From Bacteroidales bacterium (lineage in GTDB: Bacteria > Bacteroidota > Bacteroidia > Bacteroidales > Muribaculaceae), in the NCBI GenBank assembly GCA_019416285.1, contig DXXM01000002.1, forward strand, positions 139,322-203,321: a stretch of 64,000 nt of DNA, in the 5' to 3' direction. Of this stretch, positions 10,001 through 18,163 are shown piece after piece. Each line of letters opens with the position of its first letter. The stretch's first letter is position 1. Position numbers and translations under genes: made by a program. The notes below the pieces were generated by a model. That model made no database searches and was not told the origin of the DNA. It was given only the letters and a program-made list of their open reading frames with translations.

Positions 10001-10627
10001 CTGGGTGTAGTGGTTGCCGGAGCGGATATTCTGTCCGAGATTGATGCGCCAGAGGCGGGTACCGTCGAGCTTGTAGCAGTCTAGAATCGTGTTGCCGGTG
10101 TAGCGGAACTGGTCGCCGTTGTCGGCCTGGTTTGTCGGGAACCATTTGACTATCAGTTCCCATTCGCCGTCGCCGTCTACGTCGCCTACCGACACGTCAT
10201 CGGGAGTATAGGTGTAGTCGCGTTGCTCCTTTGCACCACCTGCCGGGCTTGTGCCTCCTTCCGGGCGGTCGAGATGGATGCGTTTGAAGAATGTCTCCCA
10301 GGCTGCGGTCTCGGCCGAGGTGTCGATTACATTGCCGTCGAGCAGAGCCTTCACTGAATAGCGGGCGCCTGCGGTGCCTTCGGGGTCGGTGAAGTTTGTG
10401 CCGCCGGTGAGAGGTGTCGTGTTGATTTTCACACCGTCGCGGTAGACGTCAAAGGCGAGCTTCCGGTCGTCACCGACCAGTGAACGCCACGATACAAACA
10501 CTCCGTTGTCAGCTTTCACAGCGAGCACTCCGCGGTCAAGCTTTTCGGCTTTAATCGTGTGGGAATACTGCGCTGACAGAGAGAGCGAACCCAGCAGAGC
10601 CAGGCATGGTAGCAGTAATTTTTTCAT
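7001..10627 (-). CDS. Secreted rhamnogalacturonan lyase (PL11) with Ig-like, two LamG and C-terminal sorting domains
   Basis: This enzyme cleaves the rhamnogalacturonan I backbone by beta-elimination, leaving unsaturated galacturonyl ends. The start chosen is the ATG at 10627, giving a signal peptide MKKLLLPCLALLGSLSLSAQ; an upstream in-frame start lacks this logic. The PL11 propeller (about 20-620) has calcium-binding repeats such as DVDGDGEWEL, DFDGDGKAEL and DVDGDGFDEI. A putative Ig-like (He_PIG) segment (about 640-715) and two LamG/concanavalin domains (about 720-930 and 935-1130) follow. A C-terminal beta-rich tail ending RCFKFVKR resembles a T9SS type A signal. At about 1208 residues it is larger than a plain PL11. 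Confidence 0.92.
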   Translation of the reverse strand: MKKLLLPCLALLGSLSLSAQYSHTIKAEKLDRGVLAVKADNGVFVSWRSLVGDDRKLAFDVYRDGVKINTTPLTGGTNFTDPEGTAGARYSVKALLDGNVIDTSAETAAWETFFKRIHLDRPEGGTSPAGGAKEQRDYTYTPDDVSVGDVDGDGEWELIVKWFPTNQADNGDQFRYTGNTILDCYKLDGTRLWRINLGQNIRSGNHYTQFMVYDFDGDGKAELICKTAPGTIDGTGKAVLLGDAKVTDDYRNPSSSNTAGVVIKGPEYLTVFNGQTGAEIHTIDYNPPRSIKTMDKSGWGDANGNRCERYLAGVAYLEGQKPSAIFVRGYYTHSYVWAVDFDGQKLTEKWLHTSDKAGQGIYGEGSHSLTVGDVDGDGFDEIIIGAGAVDHDGTLLHRTGAGHGDALHLGQFLPDRDGLQVFMPHEEKSSSYKWDTTLRDARTGEILYGKVQSGNDIGRGLIANISSKHPGYEYWAASDNTVYNYGEAVGTKRPSINFRVYWDGDLLDELLDGTTITKPNDALTSISTLVNFRQYGNAASCNSTKATPNLQADLFGDWREEVILHDDKTQSDLIIFTTTIPTDYRVNTLMQDRQYRVAVAWQNVAYNQPPHLSYNLEEAFNTNGAVSVTSGSLNQVIYAGDPIQPVEFKVVRATGVKIEGLPEGVSYTFDASTLTGSISGTPAAIGEYDFTITTTGAADDANTSVSGSIKVRQNTSVELIAYYPFDKVGETTPNHIRGEAIVHGTPATTVEGRRGMALNLDGNSYYTQNGYDLIDFGDKAFTIEFWMNSTDDAAYILHKGAISSANGGNWVGLEYKNGALRFAVDDDKTKSEVQWADGKNCFDGQWHHIVLVRDVVGKSLQMYVDGELKNTAADNTGAVNCADQAFVIGNVNFDFNNPYVGLLDELSIYRGVMSASKVMERFQSSLADYAAYFPMDEIGTTTPNLTYGEATVSGNGSAISTEGLKAGAISFDGNYYLTQPVYDAINMGEKDFTIELWARSTDADGYLFCIGTHNTTNVEGGTGNWIGLERKNGYLSFTIDDNVTKTDCKDSSADDVFDGQWHHIACVRDFAAKTMRLYVDGKERATASAVKTNGINLSATELFFIGGDDESGNRTFDGDMDELTIYPKALSAEQVEEHYNLLRLSDIEEIVAGSANARYTVVDAMSGIIVRTAVGTDRTDIVDGLSRGVYILVVEDGKTERCFKFVKR

Positions 10628-10736
10628 GTTACAGTTTAAAGTAAATAAATAGTATGATTGGCATGTATATTGCAAGTGAGGACTGGACGGGGGCGCAGTG
10701 TTTTGCCTAGTCCGTTTTTTACCGGGATAATCTGCG

Positions 10737-10768
10737 CAAATTTACTCTTTTTTAACGAAATGTACAAA
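10737..10768 (-). promoter_or_regulatory. Promoter of the PL11 lyase gene
   Basis: On minus, TTTG (10768-10765), 20 bases, then TAAATTTG (10744-10737) match the Bacteroidetes consensus. This implies a 5' leader of about 100 bases before the ATG at 10627. The rest of 10628-10929 holds only this and the divergent hydrolase promoter. Confidence 0.75.
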
Positions 10769-10885
10769 TCCGCGTCGTCGGCCGGTTTGCGCCACTCATA
10801 CGGGCGGAGTCGGAATTTTCGCTTCCGGCCTTGCGGCAAGGGCTGATTTTACGTTCTGACAAGCAACCGGATAAGAAAATTTTTG

Positions 10886-10893
10886 TAATTTTG
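10886..10893 (+). promoter_or_regulatory. -7 box of the hydrolase promoter
   Basis: TAATTTTG lies 36 bases before the ATG at 10930 and downstream of longer in-frame starts, which supports the later start. No clear -33 element is seen. Confidence 0.6.
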
Positions 10894-10929
10894 GCTGTCG
10901 GCTGCAAGACAGACGGCAATTTTTACATT

Positions 10930-12282
10930 ATGAAATCAGTGTATTGTTTCCTATCCGCATTTCTGGCGATGGCCGGAGTGCCTGCCGACGGCATGGCTCT
11001 TGACGGAAAGTGGCGCGGCGATCTGAATACGGGATTTGCCAAAATGCCGCTGGTATTTAATTTCAGTGAGGAGGCCGACGGAAAGACCGCGGCTACGATG
11101 GATTCACCGCAGCAAAACGCCAAAGATATACCCCTTGAGGTGCTTTTCTGCTCGACTGACAGTGTGAGTCTTGAATGTAAGATGATAGGCGCCACCTACC
11201 GCGGCAGGATAGGAGATGGCAGAATCGAAGGCACTTTCTCGCAACGAGGTTTCAATCTGCCTCTCACGCTCACGCCCGAGGAGGATGTGTATGTGCGCCG
11301 TCCGCAGACCCCGAAGCCGCCATTCCCGTATATTGAAAAGGACACGGTGTTCCGGTCAGCTGACGGCACGGAGCTCGCCGGCACGCTGGTCATTCCCGAA
11401 GGGGCGGCCGGAAAGCGTGTGCCTGTGGTGGTGATGGTGACCGGAAGCGGGCCTCAGAACCGCGACGAAGAAGTATTTGAACATCGCCCTTTCGCCGTGA
11501 TAGCCGACTGGCTCGCAAGGCAGGGGATAGCTTCGTTCAGATATGACGACCGCGGTGTGGCATCATCGAAGGGAAATTATTCTGAAGCCACTATTCCTAC
11601 TTTCAAATCCGATGCCGAAAGTGCCCTGAAGTTTGTCAGAGGGATGCCCGGGCTCGGAAAAGCGGGTATACTGGGTCATTCCGAGGGCGGTATGCTCGCC
11701 ATACTCATAGCCGCGGAGAAGAAGCCTGATTTTATCGTCAGTCTCGCCGGGGTAGCTGTGCCTGCCGAGGAGATGCTGATTGCCCAGAATATCCATGCTC
11801 TTGATAAATTCGGCATTGATGGCGCAAGGAAAGATGCGTCTGTCAAGTTTCTGAGGATTCTGTTTGACACAATCAGAAAGCAATACAGCGCGGGAGTGTT
11901 GACGCCGATTGACATAGACTCGATATGCCGCGAAAACTCGCTCGAAGTGCCGCCGCTGGTTCTTGAATCTGTTAGACAGAATATGCAGAGCCGCAACGGG
12001 TATTTCGACAGCCTTGTGAGCTGCGATCCGACCGGGGCGCTGAAAAAGATAAAGTGTCCGGTGCTTGCCATAAACGGCACAAAGGATATGCAGGTTAACG
12101 CCGACGCCAATCTCGAGGCTTTCAGAAAAAATGTGAAAAATGTGGAAATCAGGCGGATGGAGGGCCTCAACCACACGATGCAGCACTCCGTCACCGGCGA
12201 GCTGACGGAGTATGGTGAAATCCGCGAGACCATATCTCCGGAAGTGCTGGAGATTATCAGCGATTTCATCAGCCGACAGTGA
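10930..12282 (+). CDS. Secreted alpha/beta hydrolase (serine esterase/peptidase-like)
   Basis: A 450-residue exported hydrolase with a signal peptide (about 1-21). An N-terminal beta domain (about 22-120) is of the kind seen in Bacteroidetes alpha/beta hydrolases. The hydrolase fold follows: MVTGSGPQNRDE oxyanion region, SFRYDDRGV, nucleophile elbow GHSEGG and a late GLNHTMQH histidine. The start is set by the promoter at 10886 and by the signal peptide. It stands alone, divergent from the PL11 gene. The substrate could be acyl esters or peptides; none can be assigned. Confidence 0.85.
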   Translation: MKSVYCFLSAFLAMAGVPADGMALDGKWRGDLNTGFAKMPLVFNFSEEADGKTAATMDSPQQNAKDIPLEVLFCSTDSVSLECKMIGATYRGRIGDGRIEGTFSQRGFNLPLTLTPEEDVYVRRPQTPKPPFPYIEKDTVFRSADGTELAGTLVIPEGAAGKRVPVVVMVTGSGPQNRDEEVFEHRPFAVIADWLARQGIASFRYDDRGVASSKGNYSEATIPTFKSDAESALKFVRGMPGLGKAGILGHSEGGMLAILIAAEKKPDFIVSLAGVAVPAEEMLIAQNIHALDKFGIDGARKDASVKFLRILFDTIRKQYSAGVLTPIDIDSICRENSLEVPPLVLESVRQNMQSRNGYFDSLVSCDPTGALKKIKCPVLAINGTKDMQVNADANLEAFRKNVKNVEIRRMEGLNHTMQHSVTGELTEYGEIRETISPEVLEIISDFISRQ

Positions 12283-12539
12283 CGGCGCCAGCAACGGGGC
12301 TGACATCAACACCGATTGGCACGGAGGCAGATTCTACGAATTCTGTCTCCGCGCTCCGTTTATATGCGCGATTTTGGGCGCTGCGACTGAACTCCATCCG
12401 ATTCAGAAATGTTAATAATGTGAATCCATTCAATATAAATCATAGACAATCCACTTACGGTCCGGTCAAAATCATCATTACAGGCCACACACGCTAAAAC
12501 AACTAATATTTATTACGTATTATATCATACAAAAACGAA

Positions 12540-13043
12540 ATGAAAAAGATAGGTATATTCTACGGCAGCACCACTGGAACCACTCTTGAGGTGGCACAAA
12601 TCATAGCATCCGAGCTCAATGTCAATCCCGAGGATGTCCACGACGTAGCGCAGACCGCTCCCTCGGCCGTGGCTGACTACGATGTGCTGGTAATCGGTGC
12701 AAGCACCTGGGGTGCAGGTGATCTGCAGGAAGATATGGCCACATTCCTCGACGGCCTCCAGGCTCTTGACCTCGAGGACAAGGAGGTGGCTATATTCGGT
12801 TGCGGCGATGACTCGATGAGCGACACTTTCTGCAATTCCGTGGGCGAAATCTACCACCGTCTCCACGACACAAAGGCCATGTTCATCGCTCCTTTCAATA
12901 ACTACGGCTATGAATATGAGCACTCAAAGAGCGATGTACACGGAATGATTGTGGGGCTCTGTATAGACAATGTGAACCATCCCGACGAGACTCCGGCCCG
13001 CATCCGCACCTGGTGCGAGGAAATCAAAAAGGAAATTGTGTGA
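12540..13043 (+). CDS. fldA: Flavodoxin (long-chain)
   Basis: A 167-residue cytoplasmic FMN electron carrier. The FMN phosphate loop GSTTGTTLEVA starts at residue 9. The second loop (GASTWGAGDLQ, about 54-64) and third loop (GCGDDSMSDTFC, about 85-96) are also present. The length and the inserted strand near 117-135 indicate the long-chain class. It is monocistronic; the 257 bases upstream show no clear iron box but include a weak hairpin at 12322-12351. Identification is secure. Confidence 0.95.
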   Translation: MKKIGIFYGSTTGTTLEVAQIIASELNVNPEDVHDVAQTAPSAVADYDVLVIGASTWGAGDLQEDMATFLDGLQALDLEDKEVAIFGCGDDSMSDTFCNSVGEIYHRLHDTKAMFIAPFNNYGYEYEHSKSDVHGMIVGLCIDNVNHPDETPARIRTWCEEIKKEIV

Positions 13044-13093
13044 GAGAGAATTAGCACTGTGTTAAAGAAATATGTTAGAAAATGTGAAAATGT

Positions 13094-13125
13094 TTTGACC
13101 GTATGAAAAATAATTCTTAAATTTG
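13094..13125 (+). promoter_or_regulatory. Promoter of rpmH
   Basis: TTTG (13094-13097), 20 bases, TAAATTTG (13118-13125): a near-ideal Bacteroidetes promoter, 43 bases before the rpmH ATG. Confidence 0.8.
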
Positions 13126-13168
13126 CACCTCAAATTGTGGAATATTAAAAGAATAAACATATACGGCA

Positions 13169-13324
13169 ATGAAAAGAACATTTCAACCTTCTAACAGAAA
13201 GAGAGTTAACAAACACGGCTTCCGCGCCCGCATGTCTACCCCCGATGGTCGTAAAGTCCTCGCACGCCGCCGCGCCAAAGGCCGTGCCCGCCTGACAGTT
13301 TCCTCGTCAATCGCTGGAAAATAA
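13169..13324 (+). CDS. rpmH: 50S ribosomal protein bL34
   Basis: A 51-residue, very basic protein starting MKRTFQPSNRKRVNKHGF and containing RMSTPDGRKVLARRRAKGR, the hallmark of bL34. It is a component of the large ribosomal subunit. The strong promoter at 13094 fits high expression. A short imperfect hairpin (13361-13386) follows and may terminate it. No dnaA or rnpA is adjacent, which I regard as normal for this phylum. Confidence 0.98.
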   Translation: MKRTFQPSNRKRVNKHGFRARMSTPDGRKVLARRRAKGRARLTVSSSIAGK

Positions 13325-13360
13325 TTCAGGAAACTCTCTGCTTGACGCAAAGAAACCATC

Positions 13361-13386
13361 AGCCCGACGGATTTATCTGCCGGGCT
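13361..13386 (+). terminator. Weak hairpin after rpmH
   Basis: AGCCCG (13361-13366) pairs with CGGGCT (13381-13386), with one further possible pair. The T content after it is modest. Confidence 0.35.
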
Positions 13387-13422
13387 TGATTGGTTTGTGA
13401 CGAGCCGATTTTTTATTGCCTC

Positions 13423-14499
13423 ATGATCAAAAGCATCCAGTCACTCCGGGGTATAGCCGCAATTTTGATATTTTATCATCATTTCGGCTTTGAGAATGTT
13501 TTTGCCGAAAGTTTCGGCGATTTCGGTGTGGCTTTCTTTATGACACTCAGCGGTTTTGTGGTGACGCTCGCATACGGGGAGCGATTCAGCGCAGACACAC
13601 ACTCCGGGGATGAGGCAAAACATCCTGCTTTGCGTTTCATGCTGTCGAGGCTTATAAAAATCTACCCGCTTTATCTGCTCTGCTGGCTGCTCGCGGTGGC
13701 GTTTCTGCCATATCGCGGTTCACGCGAGGGAATAGCATTGAGTCTTGTGATGCTGCAGAGCTGGGTGCCGGAAGCGGATGTGTATTTCGCGGGAAACGGC
13801 GTGGCGTGGTTTATTAGCGACCTCATGTTCTGCTATCTGCTCTTTGTTCCGCTGATGAGGTTTGCGGGTAGGTGGCCGAGGCTCGCAGCCATACTTGCCG
13901 GAGTCTATTTTATCGGCTACTTCTCTGTGGTGTTGACGGTGCCGCAGTCTACGGTTCACGGGATTGTCTATATCAGTCCGCTCATGCAGCTGCCGTCATT
14001 CATAATCGGCATGGGGCTGTGCGGGCTTTACAGAAAAATAGGCGAATCGGCGTGGGCGGAAAGGATAGGCGGCCGATGCGGACTGGTAGCGATAAATGTT
14101 GCCGAACTTGCTGCGATTGCGCTCGTGATCACAGCGATGTGGAACTACGGGAACGTATCGCAACGCTATTCCTTCGCCTCATACTGGTGGGTGGCGGTGG
14201 CACTCGTAATCATCGTTTTCGCCGTGACCGACAGGCATCCCGGTTTACTCGGTCGGCTGCTGCATCTGCCGCCACTACTCAGGCTTGGGGATATAAGTTT
14301 CAGCTTCTATCTGCTTCACATGCTCGCCATCCGCGCCTGGCGCACTTTGATGGAGGCTACCGGAGTTCGGACGGACAGTTTTCCGCTGTTGCTGCAGTCG
14401 GTGGCTGTGATAGCCATACTCTGTTGCCTATCGTATCTCGTCAGGCGATATTTTGAGCTTCCCGCGGGCAAATGGCTCAGAAATTTGTTATTTAGATAA
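13423..14499 (+). CDS. Acyltransferase family 3 (OafA/NodX-like) membrane protein
   Basis: A 358-residue polytopic protein that transfers O-acyl groups, usually acetyl, to surface carbohydrates. The start is the ATG at 13423, giving IQSLRGIAAILIFYHH, which contains the family's early RG-A and HH hallmark; an upstream TTG is less likely. About ten hydrophobic segments follow, and GDISFSFYLLHM near 285 is the usual late motif. It is monocistronic between rpmH and the YkvA-like gene. The acceptor polymer is unknown. Confidence 0.88.
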   Translation: MIKSIQSLRGIAAILIFYHHFGFENVFAESFGDFGVAFFMTLSGFVVTLAYGERFSADTHSGDEAKHPALRFMLSRLIKIYPLYLLCWLLAVAFLPYRGSREGIALSLVMLQSWVPEADVYFAGNGVAWFISDLMFCYLLFVPLMRFAGRWPRLAAILAGVYFIGYFSVVLTVPQSTVHGIVYISPLMQLPSFIIGMGLCGLYRKIGESAWAERIGGRCGLVAINVAELAAIALVITAMWNYGNVSQRYSFASYWWVAVALVIIVFAVTDRHPGLLGRLLHLPPLLRLGDISFSFYLLHMLAIRAWRTLMEATGVRTDSFPLLLQSVAVIAILCCLSYLVRRYFELPAGKWLRNLLFR

Positions 14500-14537
14500 G
14501 TCGTCGCGCACATCACACCGACGGGACTACGATTCTT

Positions 14538-14915
14538 ATGAAACCGATAAAATATCTCAGCTATCAGAAATATTTCTCGTTGCCGTTGGTGAGGGATAAG
14601 GTTGTGGCCGTGGCAAAGACAGCCGGGCGCAAGGTGGTCTACGCGGTGCTGTTGCTCTACTATGTCTATACCGACCCGAAGGTCTCACGCAAGGACAAGG
14701 CCGTGATAGCCGGAGCCTTGGGCTATTTCATCCTGCCGATGGATTTTCTGCCCGACGCGATGCCGCTCGCCGGATATACCGACGACATAACTGCCCTCGT
14801 ATGGGCACTCAAATCGGTGTGGGAGAATGTGACGCCCGAAATTCAGGCTAAAGCCCGCGGGCGCATGCGTAAATGGTTCGGCGACATTGACGAGGCCGAA
14901 CTGAAGCTGTTCTGA
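14538..14915 (+). CDS. YkvA-like DUF1232 membrane protein
   Basis: A 125-residue protein with the DUF1232 core: YYVYTDPKVSRKDKAVIAGA followed by GYFILPMDFLPDAMPLAGYTDD. One or two hydrophobic segments lie about 33-75. The biochemical role of the family is not established. It lies 38 bases after the acyltransferase and converges on fbp with only a 25-base gap and no clear terminator. Confidence 0.85.
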   Translation: MKPIKYLSYQKYFSLPLVRDKVVAVAKTAGRKVVYAVLLLYYVYTDPKVSRKDKAVIAGALGYFILPMDFLPDAMPLAGYTDDITALVWALKSVWENVTPEIQAKARGRMRKWFGDIDEAELKLF

Positions 14916-14940
14916 AAAGAGCGGGACGTCGCCGTGGGAA

Positions 14941-17019
14941 TCAGGGCAGGGAGACTTTACCGGAGTTGCGTTCCTTGATGATGCCGTGGCGGAAGGCGTA
15001 GAGAAGCTCCGTAAGCTCGTCAATCTGACTTTGCAGGATTTTACCCTTGTCGGTGTCACGCACGCGGATGCGCTGGGCAGTCTGCTCGACCATTTTTGTG
15101 GAGCGCACGATGTCTGTGCCGCTACGGATGGCCTCTTCCTCCGAGATAAAAGGCTCATGCTCTACGAGCTCGAAGTTACTGCTGTGGTAAATGAGCGTGT
15201 ATCCCGCTATGCCGGTGGTCTTGTGGTAGGCCTTGGCGAAACCGCCGTCGATTACCATCAGTTTGCCGTTGGCGCGTATCGGACTTTCGCCCTTCTGCGT
15301 TCTTACCGGCACATGGCCGTTGATGATGTGACGCTGAACGCCCTCCACGCCGAACTCGTCGAGAATCATATCGCATATCTCCTCGCGCTGACGCAGGCCA
15401 TAGTAATGGCCTTTCTCCTCTTTGTGGGCCTCGGGGTCTTTGATGAAATATCGCTCGAAGGTGGTCATTTTGCTCTTGTCGAAGAGGGGAGAGTCGGGGC
15501 CGCACCAGAGATACCAATAATAATCGCGCGCGAAGTCCTTCTCTTCGGCGGGGGTGTCGTCGTTGAAAGCCGACCGCAGCAGCATACCTATCTGATGGAA
15601 GAGCTCCTTGCCGCGGTATTTGTGGCCGTTGACGTCGACCTCCTTGAGAGAGCCGTCGGCGTTCAGGGGCATAGAAGCGTGGAAAAGGAGGTTGGAATTG
15701 TAGACGCCATACATGCAGCCGTGGCTGAACATCAGGGAGATGTGGCGTTTCAGGCCGGTGCTTACCGTGAACGAGTGGTGTAGTTTCATCATCAGATCCT
15801 CCTCTTCCGGGGTCAGACGGTAGGGGTCAGCGGGATCGATGGTGGGGAAATTCATGTCGCACATATCGTATGACTTGCCCTCGATTTCCACCGTGCCTTT
15901 CTCATAATCTATTTTATGGAGAAGGTTGCGGTCGGCCATTTCCCACTCGGGATGCTTCATTGTCATGGCACCTTCGAGTTTGAACTGGATTACGGCGATG
16001 GCCTTGTGCATCTGAGCCATCAGGCGCAGTGTCTTTTCGGGGTGCTCGCAGTCCTCCTTGTCGACGCGCGGGGCGAATTCCGTGCAAGGGTCGTCGGCGT
16101 AGGCTTCCATTGCCATGGTAGCAAGCGGCAGGAGATTGATTCCGTAGCCGTCCTCGAGGGTAGTGAGATTGGCATAGCGGAGGGAGACGCGTATCACGTT
16201 GGCGATGCAGCATTCATTGCCGGCGGCCGCTCCCATCCAAAGCATGTCATGGTTGCCCCACTGTATATCCCAGTTGCCGTAGTGGGCGAGGGTGTCCATT
16301 ATGATGTGGGCGCCGGGACCGCGGTCGTAGACGTCGCCGAGTATGTGCAGCTGGTCGATGCTGAGTTTCTGTATCACCTTACACATGGCTATGATGAAGG
16401 CGTCGGCCTGGCCGGTGGAGATGATGGTCTCCATGATGCGGTTGAAATAGCCCTGTTTGTCATATTCGCCGCGCGACTCATGGAGCAGTTCCTCAATGAT
16501 GTAGGCGAACTCCTTGGGGAGCGCCTTGCGCACCTTGGAGCGGGTGTATTTTGACGATACGCTCTGACACACCTTGATTAGCTGGTGGAGGGTGATATTG
16601 TAGAAATCCTCCATGTTTTCCTCCGTCTGGCGGATAATCTGCATTTTCTCTTCCGGATAGTAGATGAGCGAGCAGAGCTGACGGATTTCGGCTTCGCGCA
16701 TGGAGGTGCCGTAGATGTCGGTCACTTTACGCTTGATGTTGCCGGAGGCGTTTTTTAAGATGTGGCGGAAAGCCTCGTGCTCTCCGTGGAGGTCGGCTAC
16801 GAAGTGTTCAGTGCCTTTGGGGAGGTTAAGGATGGCTTCGAGATTGATGATTTCGGTGCTTGCCGAGCTGATGTCGGGGAAAGTCTGGGCAAGAAGCTCA
16901 AGGATGCGGCGGTCGTTTTCGGCCTGGGCTGCTGTGACCTTGGTGTCGATGGGTGACATGGCGCTTAGGTTAACGTTAGGAAACAGTGAGTGGGGGAGAG
17001 TGTCACGCGGGGTTTTCAT
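14941..17019 (-). CDS. fbp: Fructose-1,6-bisphosphatase, class III
   Basis: This enzyme hydrolyses fructose-1,6-bisphosphate in gluconeogenesis. It belongs to the long metallophosphatase class (692 residues here). Metal-binding motifs are seen in order: ADLHGEHEAF near 75, GDVYDRGPGAH near 230, WGNHDMLWMG near 255 and HIINGHVPV near 570. The ATG at 17019 is used; an internal ATG at 16959 (MSPIDTKV) is also possible because the promoter at 17043-17076 suits either. It is monocistronic and divergent from the Kdu operon. Confidence 0.95.
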   Translation of the reverse strand: MKTPRDTLPHSLFPNVNLSAMSPIDTKVTAAQAENDRRILELLAQTFPDISSASTEIINLEAILNLPKGTEHFVADLHGEHEAFRHILKNASGNIKRKVTDIYGTSMREAEIRQLCSLIYYPEEKMQIIRQTEENMEDFYNITLHQLIKVCQSVSSKYTRSKVRKALPKEFAYIIEELLHESRGEYDKQGYFNRIMETIISTGQADAFIIAMCKVIQKLSIDQLHILGDVYDRGPGAHIIMDTLAHYGNWDIQWGNHDMLWMGAAAGNECCIANVIRVSLRYANLTTLEDGYGINLLPLATMAMEAYADDPCTEFAPRVDKEDCEHPEKTLRLMAQMHKAIAVIQFKLEGAMTMKHPEWEMADRNLLHKIDYEKGTVEIEGKSYDMCDMNFPTIDPADPYRLTPEEEDLMMKLHHSFTVSTGLKRHISLMFSHGCMYGVYNSNLLFHASMPLNADGSLKEVDVNGHKYRGKELFHQIGMLLRSAFNDDTPAEEKDFARDYYWYLWCGPDSPLFDKSKMTTFERYFIKDPEAHKEEKGHYYGLRQREEICDMILDEFGVEGVQRHIINGHVPVRTQKGESPIRANGKLMVIDGGFAKAYHKTTGIAGYTLIYHSSNFELVEHEPFISEEEAIRSGTDIVRSTKMVEQTAQRIRVRDTDKGKILQSQIDELTELLYAFRHGIIKERNSGKVSLP

Positions 17020-17042
17020 GGAAGAAGTGACATTCTCAGAGG

Positions 17043-17076
17043 CAAAATTAAAAGAAATTCCTAAATTAACCGCAAA
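17043..17076 (-). promoter_or_regulatory. Probable fbp promoter
   Basis: On minus, TTTG (17076-17073), 22 bases, TAATTTTG (17050-17043). The spacing is slightly long, but both boxes fit. Confidence 0.6.
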
Positions 17077-17147
17077 GAGTTTGATAAAAAAATGCCGTTT
17101 TGACAGATTCGGACGATATGAGTGGTTTTTTACAAGTTTTAAGTGGT

Positions 17148-17155
17148 TAAATTTG
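17148..17155 (+). promoter_or_regulatory. -7 box of the Kdu operon promoter
   Basis: TAAATTTG lies 99 bases before the kduD start. The -33 region is only T-rich. The remaining leader shows no clear operator. Confidence 0.5.
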
Positions 17156-17254
17156 TGGGTGAGTGGCAGAATTACTAATTTTACACCGAATTTTCAATAA
17201 ATACCGGATATTACCTTAATCATCAGTCACCTGAATCTTATTAAATAGCATAAT

Positions 17255-18049
17255 ATGGTAAATTTTTCACTTGAAGGCAAGGTCGCACTTGTGACCGGAG
17301 CCGCTTATGGTATCGGACTCGCTATCGCTCAGGCATTTGCAGAAGCAGGCGCAAAAATCGTGTTTAACTGTTCACGCCAGGAGACTGTCGACCGCGGTCT
17401 CAAAGCATATAAGGAACTCGGCATCGACGCCAAGGGCTATCTCTGCGACGTGACCGACGAGGAGGCTGTCAAGGCAATGGTAGCCGACATCGAGGCTACT
17501 GTAGGCACTATCGACATTCTTGTAAACAATGCCGGTATTATCAAACGTATTCCCATGGAGGAGATGAATGTCGAGGATTTCCGTCGCGTAGTCGACGTAG
17601 ACCTCGTGGCTCCCTATATCTGCGCCAAGGCTGTTATCCCCGGTATGATTAAGAAGGGGCACGGCAAGATCATCAACATCTGCTCCATGATGAGCGAGCT
17701 CGGCCGCGAGACTGTCAGCGCATACGCAGCAGCCAAGGGTGGTCTGAAGATGCTCACCCGCAACATCTGCTCCGAGTACGGCGAACACAATATCCAGTGC
17801 AACGGCATCGGCCCGGGCTATATCGCAACCGAGCAGACCGCACCCCTCCGCGAGCGTCAGGCCGACGGCAGCCGTCATCCCTTCGACCAGTTCATCATCT
17901 CCAAGACTCCCGCCGCACGCTGGGGTACTCCCGAGGATCTCATGGGCCCGGCTGTGTTCCTCGCTTCGGATGCTTCTGATTTTGTAAACGGCCATGTGCT
18001 TTATGTCGACGGCGGTATCCTCGCCTATATCGGAAAGCAGCCTAAATAA
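17255..18049 (+). CDS. kduD: KduD-like short-chain dehydrogenase (2-deoxy-D-gluconate 3-dehydrogenase / gluconate 5-dehydrogenase family)
   Basis: A 264-residue cytoplasmic SDR, predicted to reduce 2,5-diketo-3-deoxygluconate to KDG in unsaturated uronate breakdown. The cofactor motif TGAAYGIG (14-21), NNAG near 91, and catalytic S144, Y157 and K161 are present. There is no signal peptide. Databases often call this family gluconate 5-dehydrogenase; neighbours kduI and a KDG kinase favour the KduD role. It is the first gene of the four-gene operon and is followed by a 114-base spacer with a hairpin. Confidence 0.85.
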   Translation: MVNFSLEGKVALVTGAAYGIGLAIAQAFAEAGAKIVFNCSRQETVDRGLKAYKELGIDAKGYLCDVTDEEAVKAMVADIEATVGTIDILVNNAGIIKRIPMEEMNVEDFRRVVDVDLVAPYICAKAVIPGMIKKGHGKIINICSMMSELGRETVSAYAAAKGGLKMLTRNICSEYGEHNIQCNGIGPGYIATEQTAPLRERQADGSRHPFDQFIISKTPAARWGTPEDLMGPAVFLASDASDFVNGHVLYVDGGILAYIGKQPK

Positions 18050-18096
18050 AGTTTAGGATATTAGTTTAGGTTTAGTCTTTTCAGTATAGAATTTTT

Positions 18097-18132
18097 AAGT
18101 ATAGAGTTTAAGTTGTATTGAGCTCTATACTT
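18097..18132 (+). repeat. Intra-operon hairpin between kduD and the EIIC gene
   Basis: A perfect 10-bp inverted repeat (18097-18106 with 18123-18132) has a 16-base loop. It could be an mRNA processing or stability element setting kduD apart from the transporter. There is no U tract. Confidence 0.55.
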
Positions 18133-18163
18133 TGAAGCTTTATGCTACTATTAAAATCAGCAA

